A stretch of 64,000 nt of DNA from assembly GCF_000321225.1 (NCBI RefSeq), contig NW_004450330.1, forward strand, positions 4,081,192 to 4,145,191, read 5' to 3'. The notes beneath the pieces are model-generated. The model was not told the origin of the DNA, ran no database searches, and worked only from the letters and a program-made list of their open reading frames with translations. The position numbers and the translations under genes were made by a program. The stretch's first letter is position 1. Each line of letters starts with the position of its first letter. Below, piece after piece: positions 23,570-34,846 of the stretch. The DNA comes from Odobenus rosmarus divergens (lineage: Eukaryota > Chordata > Mammalia > Carnivora > Odobenidae).

Positions 23570-24664
23570 CTGATACATTTATACACTAATACAAGGGAAA
23601 AATGCCTCTTTTTGTATTGTAATATTATAAATATTTTTAATATTCACTGCTGTAATATAAAATGGGGAGGCTCAAGTTTTTGCTACCAGAGAGCATGATC
23701 AGTTCATACTTAGGAATCTGTATCTATTGCAAATTTACGTTCACATGTAAATTTAGAGATTTAGTAAACCAGTAAAGAATCAAATCTGAAGTTTTTGTGT
23801 AACTCAGAGGTGAAGTACTCTGGAGCAACTGACAGAAGAACTGGTATGTGTTCCTGGTTCTGAAACTCTTTGTATACTTTTCTCTGGGAGAAAGCATTAA
23901 GTAGCCTCCCTGGCTGATATTTCCTAGTCTGGACTAGCTTTAAGGTTTGTTTTTTGTTTTTTTTGACAATATTCAATGTGCCTATGATACTAGTCTAACT
24001 TCAACAAGGTATATCAAAAATAAGACATTCTCAATGCCATAAGTTTTGCTATTTTATTTTAATTGAGGTGAAATAATATGTTTTGCTCCTTAAACTCAGA
24101 ATACAGTAATTTGTGCCCAACTCAGAATGAAAATTTTAAAAAAGTCTGTGACCCAAGTTGCTGTGTTGTAATTATACTGGGTCAAAGTTTCTATCTTTCC
24201 CCCTTTCTGTTTAGGAATCTAAATGAAATCAGAATCAGTGTTAACACAAATGACAGCTTGAGATAATCACTTTTAATTTAAGGAGTTTGCAATGTACAGA
24301 AGCCTATTTGAAGTTTTCCCTCCACACCCTCTTAAGGTCCTAGGGAGATTCCTAAGGCCAGTTCACCTTGCATTTCAATGCGGAAATGCCTGAAAGTTCA
24401 CTTCAGGCTGTGGGGACTCGTGAGGTTTTAGAAAGAGATGTTCTCTTGAAATTAAATAATACCTTTGCATCTTAATTAACATAAGGAGAACTGGGAGTTA
24501 ATTAACACTTGTTATATAGTTTTGTGGGCGTTGATTATGTGCTGTTCCACTTGAGGCTCCATTTAAATTGAAACACAAGGATATTTGCATACTGAGTTTA
24601 GACCATGAGGTAACAAGGGATAAATAGGACTCTTCTTTCTCATATCCTGAACACTTCTTTACTT
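23570..24664. other. Single-copy DNA with a homeodomain/POU-like motif cluster
   Basis: No gene is seen. Within 24461-24590 there are two TTAATTAAC-type sites and an ATTTGCAT octamer, together with a CTTTGCAT variant. It is a candidate conserved non-coding element. Function is inferred from motifs only. Confidence 0.4.
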
Positions 24665-24812
24665 AAAGCCTGGGCCATGGGCCAGCAGCAGCAGCATCTG
24701 GAAATTAGTTAGAAATGCAGAATCTCAGGTCCCACTAAATTAGAAAAAGCATCTAAACAAGATCCATTGGTGATTTGAGTGCACATTCAGCTCTGACAAG
24801 CATTGCCCTAAA
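24665..24812 (-). mobile_element. MER5A-like hAT (Charlie) MITE
   Basis: Reverse-complement MER5 match: CCAGCAGCAGCAGCATCTGG, TTAGTTAGAAATGCAGAATC, TCAGGTCCCACTAAATTAGA, and TTTGAGTGCACATTCAGC near the far end. It is a non-autonomous DNA transposon fossil. Confidence 0.82.
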
Positions 24813-25692
24813 AGGTGCTCAGAGGAGAGAATTCCATTGCAGTACAGTGTCCTAACATCATCCTACTATCATTCTATTCTATTTAATTTTCATAATTATT
24901 TGCTATCATTTTAGTTTCCTACCGTCAGTATTATTATGGTTCATTTAATAAATAAAATTGTAATAAATAAGAGCTGGTTTTAGATGCCTTTCTTCTGATA
25001 AACAGCTAAGCAAAGCAATTCTTGGGCACATGAGGGAAAATGTCAGTTTATCTTTAGTCATTTGGAAGAATATTTAAAAAGCAAAGTAGATTTTTTTCAA
25101 CCCTCTCTGCACGTCTTTCAAAATCATCATTTATATTTTGTTGCAAATTAGTCTGTAGCTAGATGGCATTAGAATTTGTGCCATTATCTAATCATATTGT
25201 CAGAGCCTTTAATTCCGTAGTATTCTTCATTTAGTTCAGTAACTATTACTATTCTGTTTTCATATTTAGGACGACAAGGTCAGTGCAAACAACATATTGA
25301 TTATAGTTTCACATGATTTACATTATCAGTTGTGAAGGGAAATGGAAAATATTGAATGATAGTTGTAAAAGCATTTTTTATAGAAGATGTTTGAGAAGCA
25401 ATATGAGACTATATAATCATTTAACTACAGTTAAAGGCACTAGGATTTCTTTTTCCTATTTGAGATGTAATCCAAGTCAATTCTTGATCCAAGTAAACTG
25501 CAATTACTTTGTCTAGCTAATCATCAACTACCTATCAACCATATGGATGCTTATAGCAGTATTCTAAGTTTATATATCCTCCTTAACAGAATGAAAGCAG
25601 GCCAATATTGCAGGCTAATTCAGGCCAGTGGCACTTTTCGAAATATTTATAGATGAGTGTGCTTCGAATACATAAGTTATTTTTTAAATAGT
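24813..25692. other. Single-copy DNA, no gene seen
   Basis: AT-rich sequence without recognised repeats or exons. Confidence 0.5.
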
Positions 25693-26570
25693 GTTTTAGT
25701 TCCCTGTGGCTGCTGTAATGAACTACCACAAACTTTGTTGCTTAAAAAACACCAATTCTCACAGTTCTTGAGGCCAGGTTTGAAATCAATACCATTAGGC
25801 CCAAATCAATATATTATCAGGGCTCCAGAGATTCTAGAAGAGTCCGTTCTTTGCCTCTTCTATCTTCTAGGGGCTGCCAGCATTCCTTGGCTTCTGGCCA
25901 CATCACTCTAATCTTCAAAGCCAGCATCTTCGAATCTCCTTGTCCTGTATTTACATGGCCCTCTTGTGCATGCATGTGTGTGTGTGTGTTTGGCATCTCC
26001 TTCTGCCTCCCTATGATAAAGGATAGACATGATTGCATTTAAGACTCATCTGGATAGCCCAGGATAAACTTCCCTGTCTTAGTCCATTTGAGCTCCTGCA
26101 ACAAAATACCACAGATGAGCTGGCTTATAAACAACAGAAGTTCATTTCTCACAGTTCTGGAATCTGGGAAGTCCGATATCATGGCTCCAGCAGATTTGGT
26201 ATGGTGGCCAATGAGGACTAATTTCTGGTTCAAAGATGGCAACTTCTCACGGTGTCTTCACATAATGAAAAGGACTACAGAGCTCTGTGGGGTCTGTTTT
26301 ACCAGAACACTATTTGCATTCATGAGGGCTCCACTCCCATGACCTAAATACTGGCCAAAGCCCTCACCTCTTAATACCATTATGTTGGACATTAGGATTT
26401 CAACAGATAAATTTGGAGGACACAGACATTTAGACCATAGTATCCCCATTTTCAAGATACTTTATCACATCTGCACAGATTTTGCCTTATAAGGTTAACT
26501 TACACAAGATCCAGGAATTAGGACGTCAATAGCCTTGGGGGGACCATTTTTCAGGCAACCATAAATAGTG
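25693..26570 (-). mobile_element. MLT1-type MaLR LTR, split by a second LTR
   Basis: The outer LTR reads in antisense as CTGTGGCTGCTGTAATGAAC, ACTACCACAAACTTTG, CTGCCAGCATTCCTTGGCTT and GGATAGCCCAGGATAAAC. It is interrupted at about 26075 and resumes at 26443 with TTTTCAAGATACTTTATCAC and CAGGAATTAGGACGTCAATA. The two parts are contiguous in the family consensus. It is a solo LTR, with no internal retroviral genes seen. Confidence 0.82.
26075..26442 (-). mobile_element. MaLR (MLT1/MST-like) solo LTR nested in an older LTR
   Basis: About 368 bp, with antisense landmarks CTTAGTCCATTTGAGCTCC, AACAGAAGTTCATTTCTCAC, GAGGGCTCCACTCCCATGAC and CATTAGGATTTCAACAG, ending in AGACCATAGTA. The flanks TTCCC and TCCCC look like an eroded short target duplication. 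The insertion is younger than the LTR it splits. Confidence 0.85.
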
Positions 26571-27471
26571 ATGAAGGAAATTCTTAGAATTTCTGACTCT
26601 TTCAACTTAGACTACTACTAAACAAATATGTTAGCTTTATGATTCTGGAAAATATTGACGATTTTTTTTATTCTTAATGTTAGCACTCAGCATAATGTCA
26701 AGATATTTCTGTATGCAGAAAATCTTTACGTGTTAAGATATCTCAATGTCTGATTCTCTAAATATGAGTTTGAAGAAAAATCCAGTCACGTAGTTCTTTC
26801 CAATAAGCAATTTGAGTTTCATAGGCAGCTGGAACATTTCTAAATTCGTCCATCTTCAGAACAGAAACATTGTAACTGTTAGGTTATAAAAATGGCATCA
26901 GATTTAGAGGAAATCTCTGAGAATTATCTAACTTCAAAAATGTTGAAAGTATAGCAATGTATTCTCAAATACATGTTACATAAACAACTCTAGTAGAGCT
27001 GAAAGACAAATGATAAGGCACTTACCATAAAGTTCATTTTTATTTTTTTGTAAACACCATTGACTTTTCAGTGGAGGTAATGAGAAAGTCAGTGTATGCT
27101 TCACTGGCTCACAAAAATGTTTTGCTGTCATACTATGAAACTATCTAAATGTCTTTAATATACAAGATTTAATTCATATACCTTATATTCTAATCTTGTA
27201 GGTAAAAAATTGATAACTGTTTATGTGTTAGAGAAGAAAGATGAGGAGAGGAAACTAATCTGTGTGTCATTTTGGCTGTTCATTTTTTATCTTTTGTGAG
27301 AGCCTAAGACTTGAGATTTTAATTCAGACCCTATACTGAATCCTATATTATTTCTGGCTTTACTCAATAATATTTTCGTGGACCATTCCCTAATAAAATT
27401 AGCAGCAGTATATTCCTTGCTATATTTAAATGCTTTTGAATTGAATTATTTTTGAATAAGCCTTGTCTTGA
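26571..27471. other. Single-copy DNA, no gene seen
   Basis: AT-rich, no repeat or exon recognised. Confidence 0.5.
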
Positions 27472-27488
27472 CTCTTCCATTTTTTTAT

Positions 27489-27692
27489 TTTTATTATTTT
27501 TTTTAGATTTTCTATTTATATATTTGACAGAGAGAGACACAGCTAGAGAGGGAACACAAGCAAGGGAAGTGGGAGAGGGAGAAGCAGGCTTCCTGCTGAG
27601 CAGGGAGCCTGATGCGGGGCTCGATCCCAGGACTCTGGGATCATGACCTGAGCCGAAGGCAGATGCTTAATGACTGAGCCACCCAGGCGCCC
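27489..27692 (-). mobile_element. Can-SINE, arctoid type
   Basis: Reverse complement with a T-rich start, GA-rich stretch, GATGCGGGGCTCGATCCCAG and GAGCCACCCAGGCGCCC. Target-site duplications are CTCTTCCATTTTTTTA-like at 27472-27487 and CTCCTCCATTTTTTTA at 27692-27707, differing by one base. A small deletion removes the usual AACC before TGACTGAGCC. Confidence 0.95.
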
Positions 27693-27849
27693 TCCTCCAT
27701 TTTTTTAATGCATGAAAGTTAACAACTATAGTCACTGGGCATTTAATGCATGAAAGATAACAGCCTTGGGCACAATACAACATTTCCCATTTAGGCAGAT
27801 AAGGGCAACAAACACAATTGCTTTCTGACTATCTTGGCAGTATTCTCAC

Positions 27850-27985
27850 CTTCACAGAGTTTGTAAAGTGGAAATGTTATAAAAATTAAACATGACGCCA
27901 TATGCAAATCACTTGGCCTGCATTGTGTCTGACATATTGCAGATGCCAGGAAATGTTAATGGCCTTCTTCTGTTTCTCTCCTTTA
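27850..27985 (+). mobile_element. MIR SINE fragment
   Basis: Sense MIR 3' half: GTTTGTAAAGTGGAAATG, CATATGCAAATCACTTGGCC, GTGTCTGACATATTGCAG and GGAAATGTTAATGG in consensus order. Confidence 0.7.
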
Positions 27986-28339
27986 GTTTTTTTTAAATAA
28001 TGAATTACATGTTTTTTAAAATCAACCTTATCTTAGTTTCTGCTGGGAAACTGAAAGAACCAAGAAGACCAGCAGATGATCATACAAAAAGAAACAAATC
28101 AGATAAGCTACAATTGTCATAGCTTTTTTTGAACCCATCAGAAAGATGAGCTGACTGAAATCTGGGAGACACAGGTGCCAGCAGTGAGGGAGAGATGCAA
28201 ACGCTTGCTAACTTGAGGTAATGCACCTGGACTAAGAAGACTCGAGTTAGAATCATTGAGGAGTGGTAGGGTCTGATGGAAGAATGTGAAGAGCATCCTT
28301 TTTTTGTAAGCTTTTTCCCATTACCGGTCCCCCTCAGGG

Positions 28340-28985
28340 GAGACTAAACTCATGAAAAAGTTACCAAGTGAAGGCCTGAAAGAGGGGAATAGCTGGGACT
28401 GAAAATTCTTCCCTGTGTCTTCTTCCTTACCTCTCTGAAGCAGAAAAGTGCCAGTATTTTGGGAAAATGGCAACAAAAAGTGGTGACTTCAAGGAAACTG
28501 GAAGAAATGGATGCAAAAAAGAAAAGAAAAGAAAAAGGCCATAATCCCTGGGGAGGAGACAGGAATACCCACCAGGTCAAGAAATAGAACTGAAGGAAGG
28601 AGCAGGGATGGGGCGTTTGAGAAAGCCACACTCTCATTAACACAGTCACCATGCCTGCTTAAAACTCAGGCTTAGTCAGAAAATCAGAATACCTCTCTAG
28701 CTTCCACCATCAAGTAAGCAAACATCAAGTAGAAGTCATGTTAAAATACCACTGTGATAGCTACAGGACTCTGAGGCACAGGACAAAGGAAAAACCTAAC
28801 ACTAGGGATAGGACAGACATTGAGAGAAACCCTTTGGCAAGCCAGTCACCACCCTAAGCCCAAGGTACTGCTAGAGGAATTTGAAGCCTGTGGTGTACAG
28901 GGTAGGAATAGCAAGCTCAAACCCAACCCAACTCCTTAGGAGAATGATGCAACCCCCACGCTAAAGGTATAGCAGAAGAAAAGAT
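28340..28985 (+). mobile_element. Probable 5' UTR of the following L1M (tentative)
   Basis: G/A-rich sequence directly upstream of clear L1M ORF1-region sequence, with CCCACCAGGTCAAGAAATAG and similar strings. Its position and composition fit an L1M 5' region. The 100-codon minus frame here is not supported as coding. An unrelated single-copy origin is possible. Confidence 0.45.
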
Positions 28986-30300
28986 GTGGTCATTTCCAAG
29001 CATAAAGTTAGTCACCTCAGTTTCTACTGCTTAAGCAAAATGTTCAGTTTTCAACAAAATATTCTGAGGCATATACAAAGGCAAAAAAAAAAACCCCAAA
29101 CCAAAACAAAAACACTCCCCAAAGACAATTTAATTGACAGAATCATACTCACATATAACATAGATGTTTGAGCTATCTGGAAAAGCATGTAAAATCACTG
29201 ATTAATAAATGTGTTAAAGGCTCTAATGGAAAAGATAGAAAACCTACAGGAGCAGATGGATAATTTCAGTAGAGAGGTAGAAACTGTAGGAAAGAATTAA
29301 ATGGAAATACTTAGAACACTACCACTGGGTAAGAAATGCTTTCAATGGTCTTTTCAAATAGTTAATATAATATTCATTCACAGAATAGGTAAAAATAAAA
29401 TCTGCAACAAAAATGGTCATATGGAGAGAGGGAGGAAAGGCAATATACTAGTATAAGATCTTTGCCCTACAAAGAAGAGGTACAATATTATTTAAAGTTA
29501 GACTTAATGTATATGGTGAATACTAACTTCAAAATTACTATAGATATACAGATAAAAATAGAGAAGGAATAAGTAGAGTACATAAAAGAAACAAAGAACA
29601 TATAAAACAGAAAACAGCTGGGTGCCTGGGTGGCTCAGTTGGTTAAGCGACTGCCTTCGGCTCAGGTCATGATCCTGGAGTCCCGGGATCGAGTCCCACA
29701 TCAGGCTCCCTGCTGAGCAGGGAGTCTGCTTCTCCCTCTGACCCTACCCCCTCTCATGTGCTCTCTCTCTCTCTCATTCTCTCTCTCAAATAAATAAATA
29801 AAATCTTTAAAAGAAAAAAAAACAGAAAACAGCTAACACTGTGGTAGATTTCAATCCAAATATATCAGTAATCACATTAAATATGAAAGATTTAAAGAGA
29901 CAGGGTAAAAACAGATTGTCAGAATGGACCCACTCTGTGGCCCCCGCAAAAAAGAAAAGGAAGTTCAACTACATGCTTTCTACAAGGAACTCAATTTAAT
30001 TAACAAAGCATAGGTTGGTTAAAAGCAAAAGTATGGAAAAAATATAGCCTGCAACACTAACCAAAAAAGAAGTTGGAGTAGCTATATTTGTACACAAAAT
30101 AAATTTCAGAACAAGGGCACAATGACATGAGAGGAATATTAAAATCGATAAAAGGAGTCAAATTTTCAAGAAAAAAAAAATTTAACATATACTTAAGAGC
30201 AGAGCTCCAAATCCATGAAATAATAACTGATAAAACTTAAAGTAGAAATAAACGAATTGTGGAATTATACTTGGAGTCTTTGACATTGCTATCTTTGTAA
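28986..30300 (+). mobile_element. Ancient L1M, ORF1 region to start of ORF2
   Basis: The left part has CAACAAAATATTCTGAGGCA and AATGGAAATACTTAGAAC. The inter-ORF part has AATGGTCATATGG and GGTACAATATTATTTAAAG. The right part is the start of ORF2: AAATATATCAGTAATCACAT, CATGCTTTCTACAAGGAACT and GTTGGAGTAGCTATATTTG. All follow old L1M/HAL1 order on the plus strand. Frames are broken. A younger Can-SINE interrupts it at 29620. Confidence 0.82.
29620..29818 (+). mobile_element. Can-SINE, 'CATGTGCTCTC' subtype, inside the L1M
   Basis: GGGTGCCTGGGTGGCTCAG head, CATGATCCTGGAGTCCCGGG body, CCCCTCTCATGTGCTCTC, AATAAATAAATAAAATCTTT tail. Perfect 16-bp duplication AAAACAGAAAACAGCT at 29604-29619 and 29819-29834. 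The L1M sequence is continuous on both sides. Confidence 0.97.
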
Positions 30301-30309
30301 AAGCTATAT

Positions 30310-30570
30310 ATTATATCATTTCATTTATGATATGGAAAAACCAAAACTATAAGATGGAAAACAAAACAGTCATTACTAGGGTAGAGGTAGGGGAAAAGAT
30401 TAACAACAAAGAAGTAGAGCAAGAAAATTTGGAGGTTGATTAAACTGTTTTATATTATGATTGTTTAGGTAGATACATGACTGTTTTTCAGAATTCATAG
30501 AACTCATTAGGATTCATAAATATACATCACAATGAATGAATTTCACTGTATGTGAATTTAAAAAAAAGTT
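30310..30570 (+). mobile_element. L1M 3' UTR
   Basis: Old L1 3' terminal sequence: CAAAACTATAAGATGGAAAA, GATTGTTTAGGTAGATACAT, GAATTCATAGAACTCATTAG and GAATTTCACTGTATGTGAAT. It follows the ORF2 start directly, so nearly all of ORF2 is absent, as in half-L1 (HAL1-like) or internally deleted copies. Confidence 0.8.
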
Positions 30571-30773
30571 AGAATAAATGAACCTATTTAATTGTATTAG
30601 AAATGGGAAATTTATTAAGATGGTGGGAATAACACAGCTCATTTAAGTTACTTTAGAAATTGAATTTTGACCAAACACAAAAAGCATTGTACTTTACCTA
30701 GTAAATAAGTTTTCACAAGGATTCTGAAACTAGTTTATGTATATAGCATGGTTTTAAAAATAAGTATATTATA

Positions 30774-30990
30774 GGGGCACCTGGGTGGCTCAGTTGGTTA
30801 AGCACCTGACTCTTGATTTCAGCTCAGGTCATGATCTCAGCGTTGTGAGATTCAGCCCCTTGTTGGGCTCTGCCCTGGCTCTGCACTGGGCGTGGAGCCT
30901 GCTTGGGATTCTCTCTCTCTCTCTGTCCCTCCCCCCGCCACCATATGCCCTTGCTTTCTATCTCTGTCTCTAAAAAAAAAAAAAAAAAAA
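30774..30990 (+). mobile_element. Older Can-SINE subtype
   Basis: Head GGGGCACCTGGGTGGCTCAG, but a different body: CACCTGACTCTTGATTTCAG, CTGGGCGTGGAGCCTGCTTG and a long CT run ending in about 20 A. The flanks AAGTATATTA and AAGTATAGAT look like a short eroded target duplication. This body predates the arctoid-type copies. Confidence 0.93.
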
Positions 30991-30999
30991 AGTATAGAT

Positions 31000-32859
31000 G
31001 AGAGCCATATTTCTTATTGTCAGTAAAGAAGTTACAAATAAGCAAAGAGAGGAGGTTAGAATGAACCCATTGTGCCTTCAATCGGGGATAGTTGTTCATG
31101 TAACCATTAGAGTTGGCTTCAAGAAATAATTAGCCATGAGTTATCAATGTATTTTTATAATTTTAAGACAATACTTTGGCTACCAAAGGTAATTGAATTT
31201 TAATATTTAGCTCTGGCCTAGGAAAGGAAAGTTTAGTTTCTTTTAAATTTTTTTTAATAATAAACAAATGGAACTTGGTATGATATACTTCATATGCCAC
31301 AAGCAACTGATTTTTGAACACTACGTTGGACAGAAATATAGGGCTAAAGAAAAAAGTATCACACTGTTATCAACACAGTTAAACTAAAGAGATAGTACTG
31401 ATTTTTCCAGACTGATATTTTAAGATTCATGTGGTTAGAAGGTATTTTTGAAGTTCTTTTTTCATCAAATATCCTATTTTTTTTTAATTTTATTTTATTA
31501 TGTTATGGGATCCTAATATGTTTTTAACTAAAATGATATTTTTCTAAAGCTTTATAATTTTTGCTTTCTCTTCTTGTTGCCAAAGAAACAAACAGGGTCT
31601 AAGTATTTGTGTTGGGAATTATACTTTTGTTCCATATTACTGTGTCCATTTCCAATAAATACTTTTTTTGACATTTTTTAACTGTCAAATTTAATGACTT
31701 GTGTTAGAATATAAGAAATTTTAGAGTTTATAAGCTACAGATATGTTATTTAATTTTGATAGAAACTCTTAAGAAAGTCAACATACTCATTTTCTTACAT
31801 ATAAATTCATAACATAAAAAAGACTTCAGATCAATTTTTGTTGTTCACTAGTAATTGCTTTATTTGATAGATATAATTTAACATCAATCAACAGTTGTAA
31901 CATTTGCATTTTAATATAATCCTTGAAAAGATAAATACATCCTTAATAAGGGTTAATGTAATACAATTACAAAATAAACGTTTGATTAGTACATCTAAAT
32001 TTCAATGTAATAAGTAACTACCAAATTAATTAGTAAGGAAAGTGCATTTGATACATGTCTTTAGTTGAGGCCATGTCATATTACATAGGAGAATGAAACT
32101 CATGCTGGGGAATGCTTTTTATTTAGTTCTTTGAAAAACTCGATGAATGGGATTAATTGAAAATTTGAAAGCAAATTATATAACCAAGTTATCTTGGGGG
32201 AAATATTGCTTTTTTTCTTTCTAAACCTGACATGTTTCAGTACAGACAAAACAAAATCTGATGATGATCTTTCAGAAAGAGTATATACAAAAATTAGAAG
32301 AGACTACAGTGTTCATAAAATTAATAGGATGCTGTTAACTGATTTAAGAGAGGATGGTGTTGTGAATATGAAATTCCAGTTTAGCAAGTATAAATGGTGC
32401 ATAAGCATAAAGTCACAATGGACAATGACCAGAAAAAAATGGGAGCTCTGAGGAAATTTTCTGTGATGTATATGAAGCTGCTGGTTACTGGGAAACAAAC
32501 TTCAACTTTTTGATTGAAATCTGACAACTCATAAGCAATGAAGGTTATTAACAGATTCTGTGAATAACAGATGGGTAACATCTCAATGAGTTTTTGTGTA
32601 TTCAGCAAGTAACAACCATTCCCCAGCTACCACCCCACTTTGGTTTATATAAGGAAATTAAATTTGATACAAGTTTTTAGTGAAGGCATTTTAATTTTTA
32701 CATGGAAAAGACAAAATTCTGCAGGATTTTTAGGTTCTCAAAAATCTGAATAATTTTTAATAATTTGAAGTAAAAATAAAATGCATAAGCAATACCTTAG
32801 GGAGTATTTTCCCCCTCTCCAAATTTAGACTTTGTTAATGTAAATGGAAAAAAATGTTT
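31000..32859. other. AT-rich DNA with a weak internal duplication
   Basis: No gene is seen. The 85-codon frame at 32194-32451 has no recognised features. Two segments, 32038-32106 and 32654-32722, look homologous (ATTTGATACA, TTTAGT and GGC in register), suggesting an old duplication or unrecognised repeat ends. Confidence 0.45.
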
Positions 32860-33570
32860 TATTCTGATTTTCAAGGGAGATGGGGGAGGAAAAGAATATA
32901 AGGCCATATCTGGCTAGATAATCTGTGAAACCCAGTAAAAAATGAAAATGTGTGTCCCCTCATTGAAAAACATTTAAGAATTTTAAGATGGCTGAAGGAC
33001 AGCATTCAAGCTCAAGGCCCAGTACAACTGCACAGGTAAACATGTTCATGAACCTAGCATTAGAACCCAGGCTTAGGATGGTGAGTAGTGCAGTTTTCCG
33101 AGGGATACTAAGTATGAAGATCATGGGGCTCCAAAAGAACCATTCAAAAATGATTTTCACAGTTATTTGCTTGTACAAAACTTATTTTAGTCATGGAAGT
33201 AGGGGAAGGAGTTCTGAAGAAATGGTAACTGAACTGATGCAAGAAAAATATTTTTAAGTAAGAAAGAAAGTTAGAAACTTTCAGGAATATGCGATAGTCT
33301 TAATCAGGGCACCAAACAGGAGGCCACACAATAGGCTTGAGAAACTGAGATAGGCCACTGTGGTTGAAGCCAAAAGAGCATGAGGAAAGGAAGGGGTTGG
33401 AGATCTGGATGGGAATGAGACAGTGCGGGGCTTTGTAGACCAGGAGGAGGATTTTTCTCTTCTTTCAAGTGACAATACAAGGCAAGTTTCCTCGCTGTGT
33501 TGCTGTAAGTGTGGTGGTGATACACGCTAAAATGTATTCCTAGGACAGGGTAAGGTTTGAGGTAATGTTT
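32860..33570 (+). repeat. Ancient dispersed repeat mosaic, family unresolved
   Basis: The part from 32900 has CATATCTGGCTAGATAATCTG, ACCCAGTAAAAAATGAAAAT and ACAACTGCACAGGTAAACAT. The part near 33310-33480 has GCGGGGCTTTGTAGACCAGG. Both strings recur in many mammalian genomes as dispersed repeats, but I cannot name the families from memory. The open frames here are not genes. Confidence 0.5.
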
Positions 33571-33574
33571 GAGA

Positions 33575-34212
33575 GCGTACCCGTTTTTTAATGCTATGTA
33601 ACAGACATAATTTAAAACCACACCTATTATCTCACAGTTTCCTTGGGTCAGAAGTCTGAGCATAGCCTAATTGGATTGTCTGCTCAGTGTCTCACTAGAC
33701 TAACTTCCAGGTGTTGGCTTAGCTGCATTTTTATCTGGAGGCTCTCTTAGAATCCACTTATTTTCAGGCACATTCAGACTGTTAGCAGAATTTGTTTCCT
33801 TCTGACTGTATGGCTGGGGGCCCTGGTGTTTTGTAGTCTGCCCATTGGAGAGCCATCTTCAGTTCCTAAAGAGGCCATGTATATAGCTCCTTGCTTGGTC
33901 CTTCCTGCACACGGCAGCTTACTTCATCAAGCCAACAAGGAGAATCTCTTGCCTATGGCCCACTCCCTCTTTTAAGAGGGCTTTCATCTAATTAAGAGGG
34001 TCCATTCAGGATAATATCCCTTTTGATTAACTCAAAATCATCTGATGTGGGTTCTTTGTTACATTTTCAAAACGCTTTCAGCTTTGCCATATTCTGTTGG
34101 CTAGAAACAAATCACAAGTCTGTCCACACTCAAAGGGAGAGAATATATAAGACGAACTTCAGGAGCAGGACTTATGGGGCTACCCTAGGGTCTTTCTGCC
34201 ACAGTGAATTCG
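33575..34212 (-). mobile_element. Old MaLR-like LTR, minus strand (subfamily uncertain)
   Basis: Antisense order TATCTCACAGTTTCCTTGGG, GAGGCTCTCTTAGAATCC, TGTATGGCTGGGGGCCC, TTCAGGATAATATCCC, GCCATATTCTGTTGGCTAGA, AACAAATCACAAGTCTGTCC fits the oldest MLT1-type LTRs. No internal viral sequence is seen. Another old LTR class is possible. Confidence 0.5.
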
Positions 34213-34359
34213 TATTCAATATATGAAATGTAAGGTATCTTTCAGGGGTGAAGAAGGAAACTTCTTTCTTATACAACCAAAACTCAGAAAAAGGTTTGAG
34301 CTTGAAATAGAAATTAAAGACCATCTGTGAATTTTAAAAATATATATGTATATTTCCTA

Positions 34360-34845
34360 GGAAGAAAATAAGGACTGAAAAGATGAGAGACCTTAGAGTT
34401 GAGCCTTACAATAATCAAGACTGAATGAAACTGAAAATGAGGCCAAGAAGGAAGACTTTAAGAAGAGAGAGGGAAGCCAAGACAGTGCCTTACCACAGGA
34501 GCTAAAGGGGAGAGTGGTTTCAGGAGGGGAAGAGGTCTGTGGTATTAATGTTGCAGAGAGGTCAGTAATATTAGCACTGAAAATTCCTATTTTGTATCGA
34601 CGTGCGGAGGTCATTGATGACAGTATCGAGTTATCTCAGTGGAACGATGGAGCCAGTTTGAAATGGAATGTGCTTGGAAGAGAACAGGAGGTGAGAATAT
34701 AGACAGTAGTGCTGCCAACTCTGGCAGAAGCTTAGCGGTCAAATAAAGAAGAGAGATCAGATGATTGGTGGACAAGGATATGGGGTTAAGGATTTCTTTT
34801 TTTCTTCTTGGTCTTAATGAGAACGTTGAGTGTGTCTAAAAGGAT
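34360..34845 (+). repeat. Ancient dispersed repeat, family unresolved
   Basis: Landmarks are TGTTGCAGAGAGGTCAGTAA, GTGCGGAGGTCATTGATGAC, ACGATGGAGCCAGTTTG and GGACAAGGATATGGGGTTAA. The same order is found in a common mammalian dispersed repeat that often also carries the element type seen near 33310-33480. The name was not recalled securely. Confidence 0.55.
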
Positions 34846-34846
34846 C

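Noticed and set aside
32194..32451. 85-codon frame with charged, helix-like sequence
   Set aside because: No recognised motif, and AT-rich DNA makes such frames common.
33304..33663. 119-codon open frame on the minus strand
   Set aside because: It spans two unrelated ancient repeat fragments and has no recognised domain.
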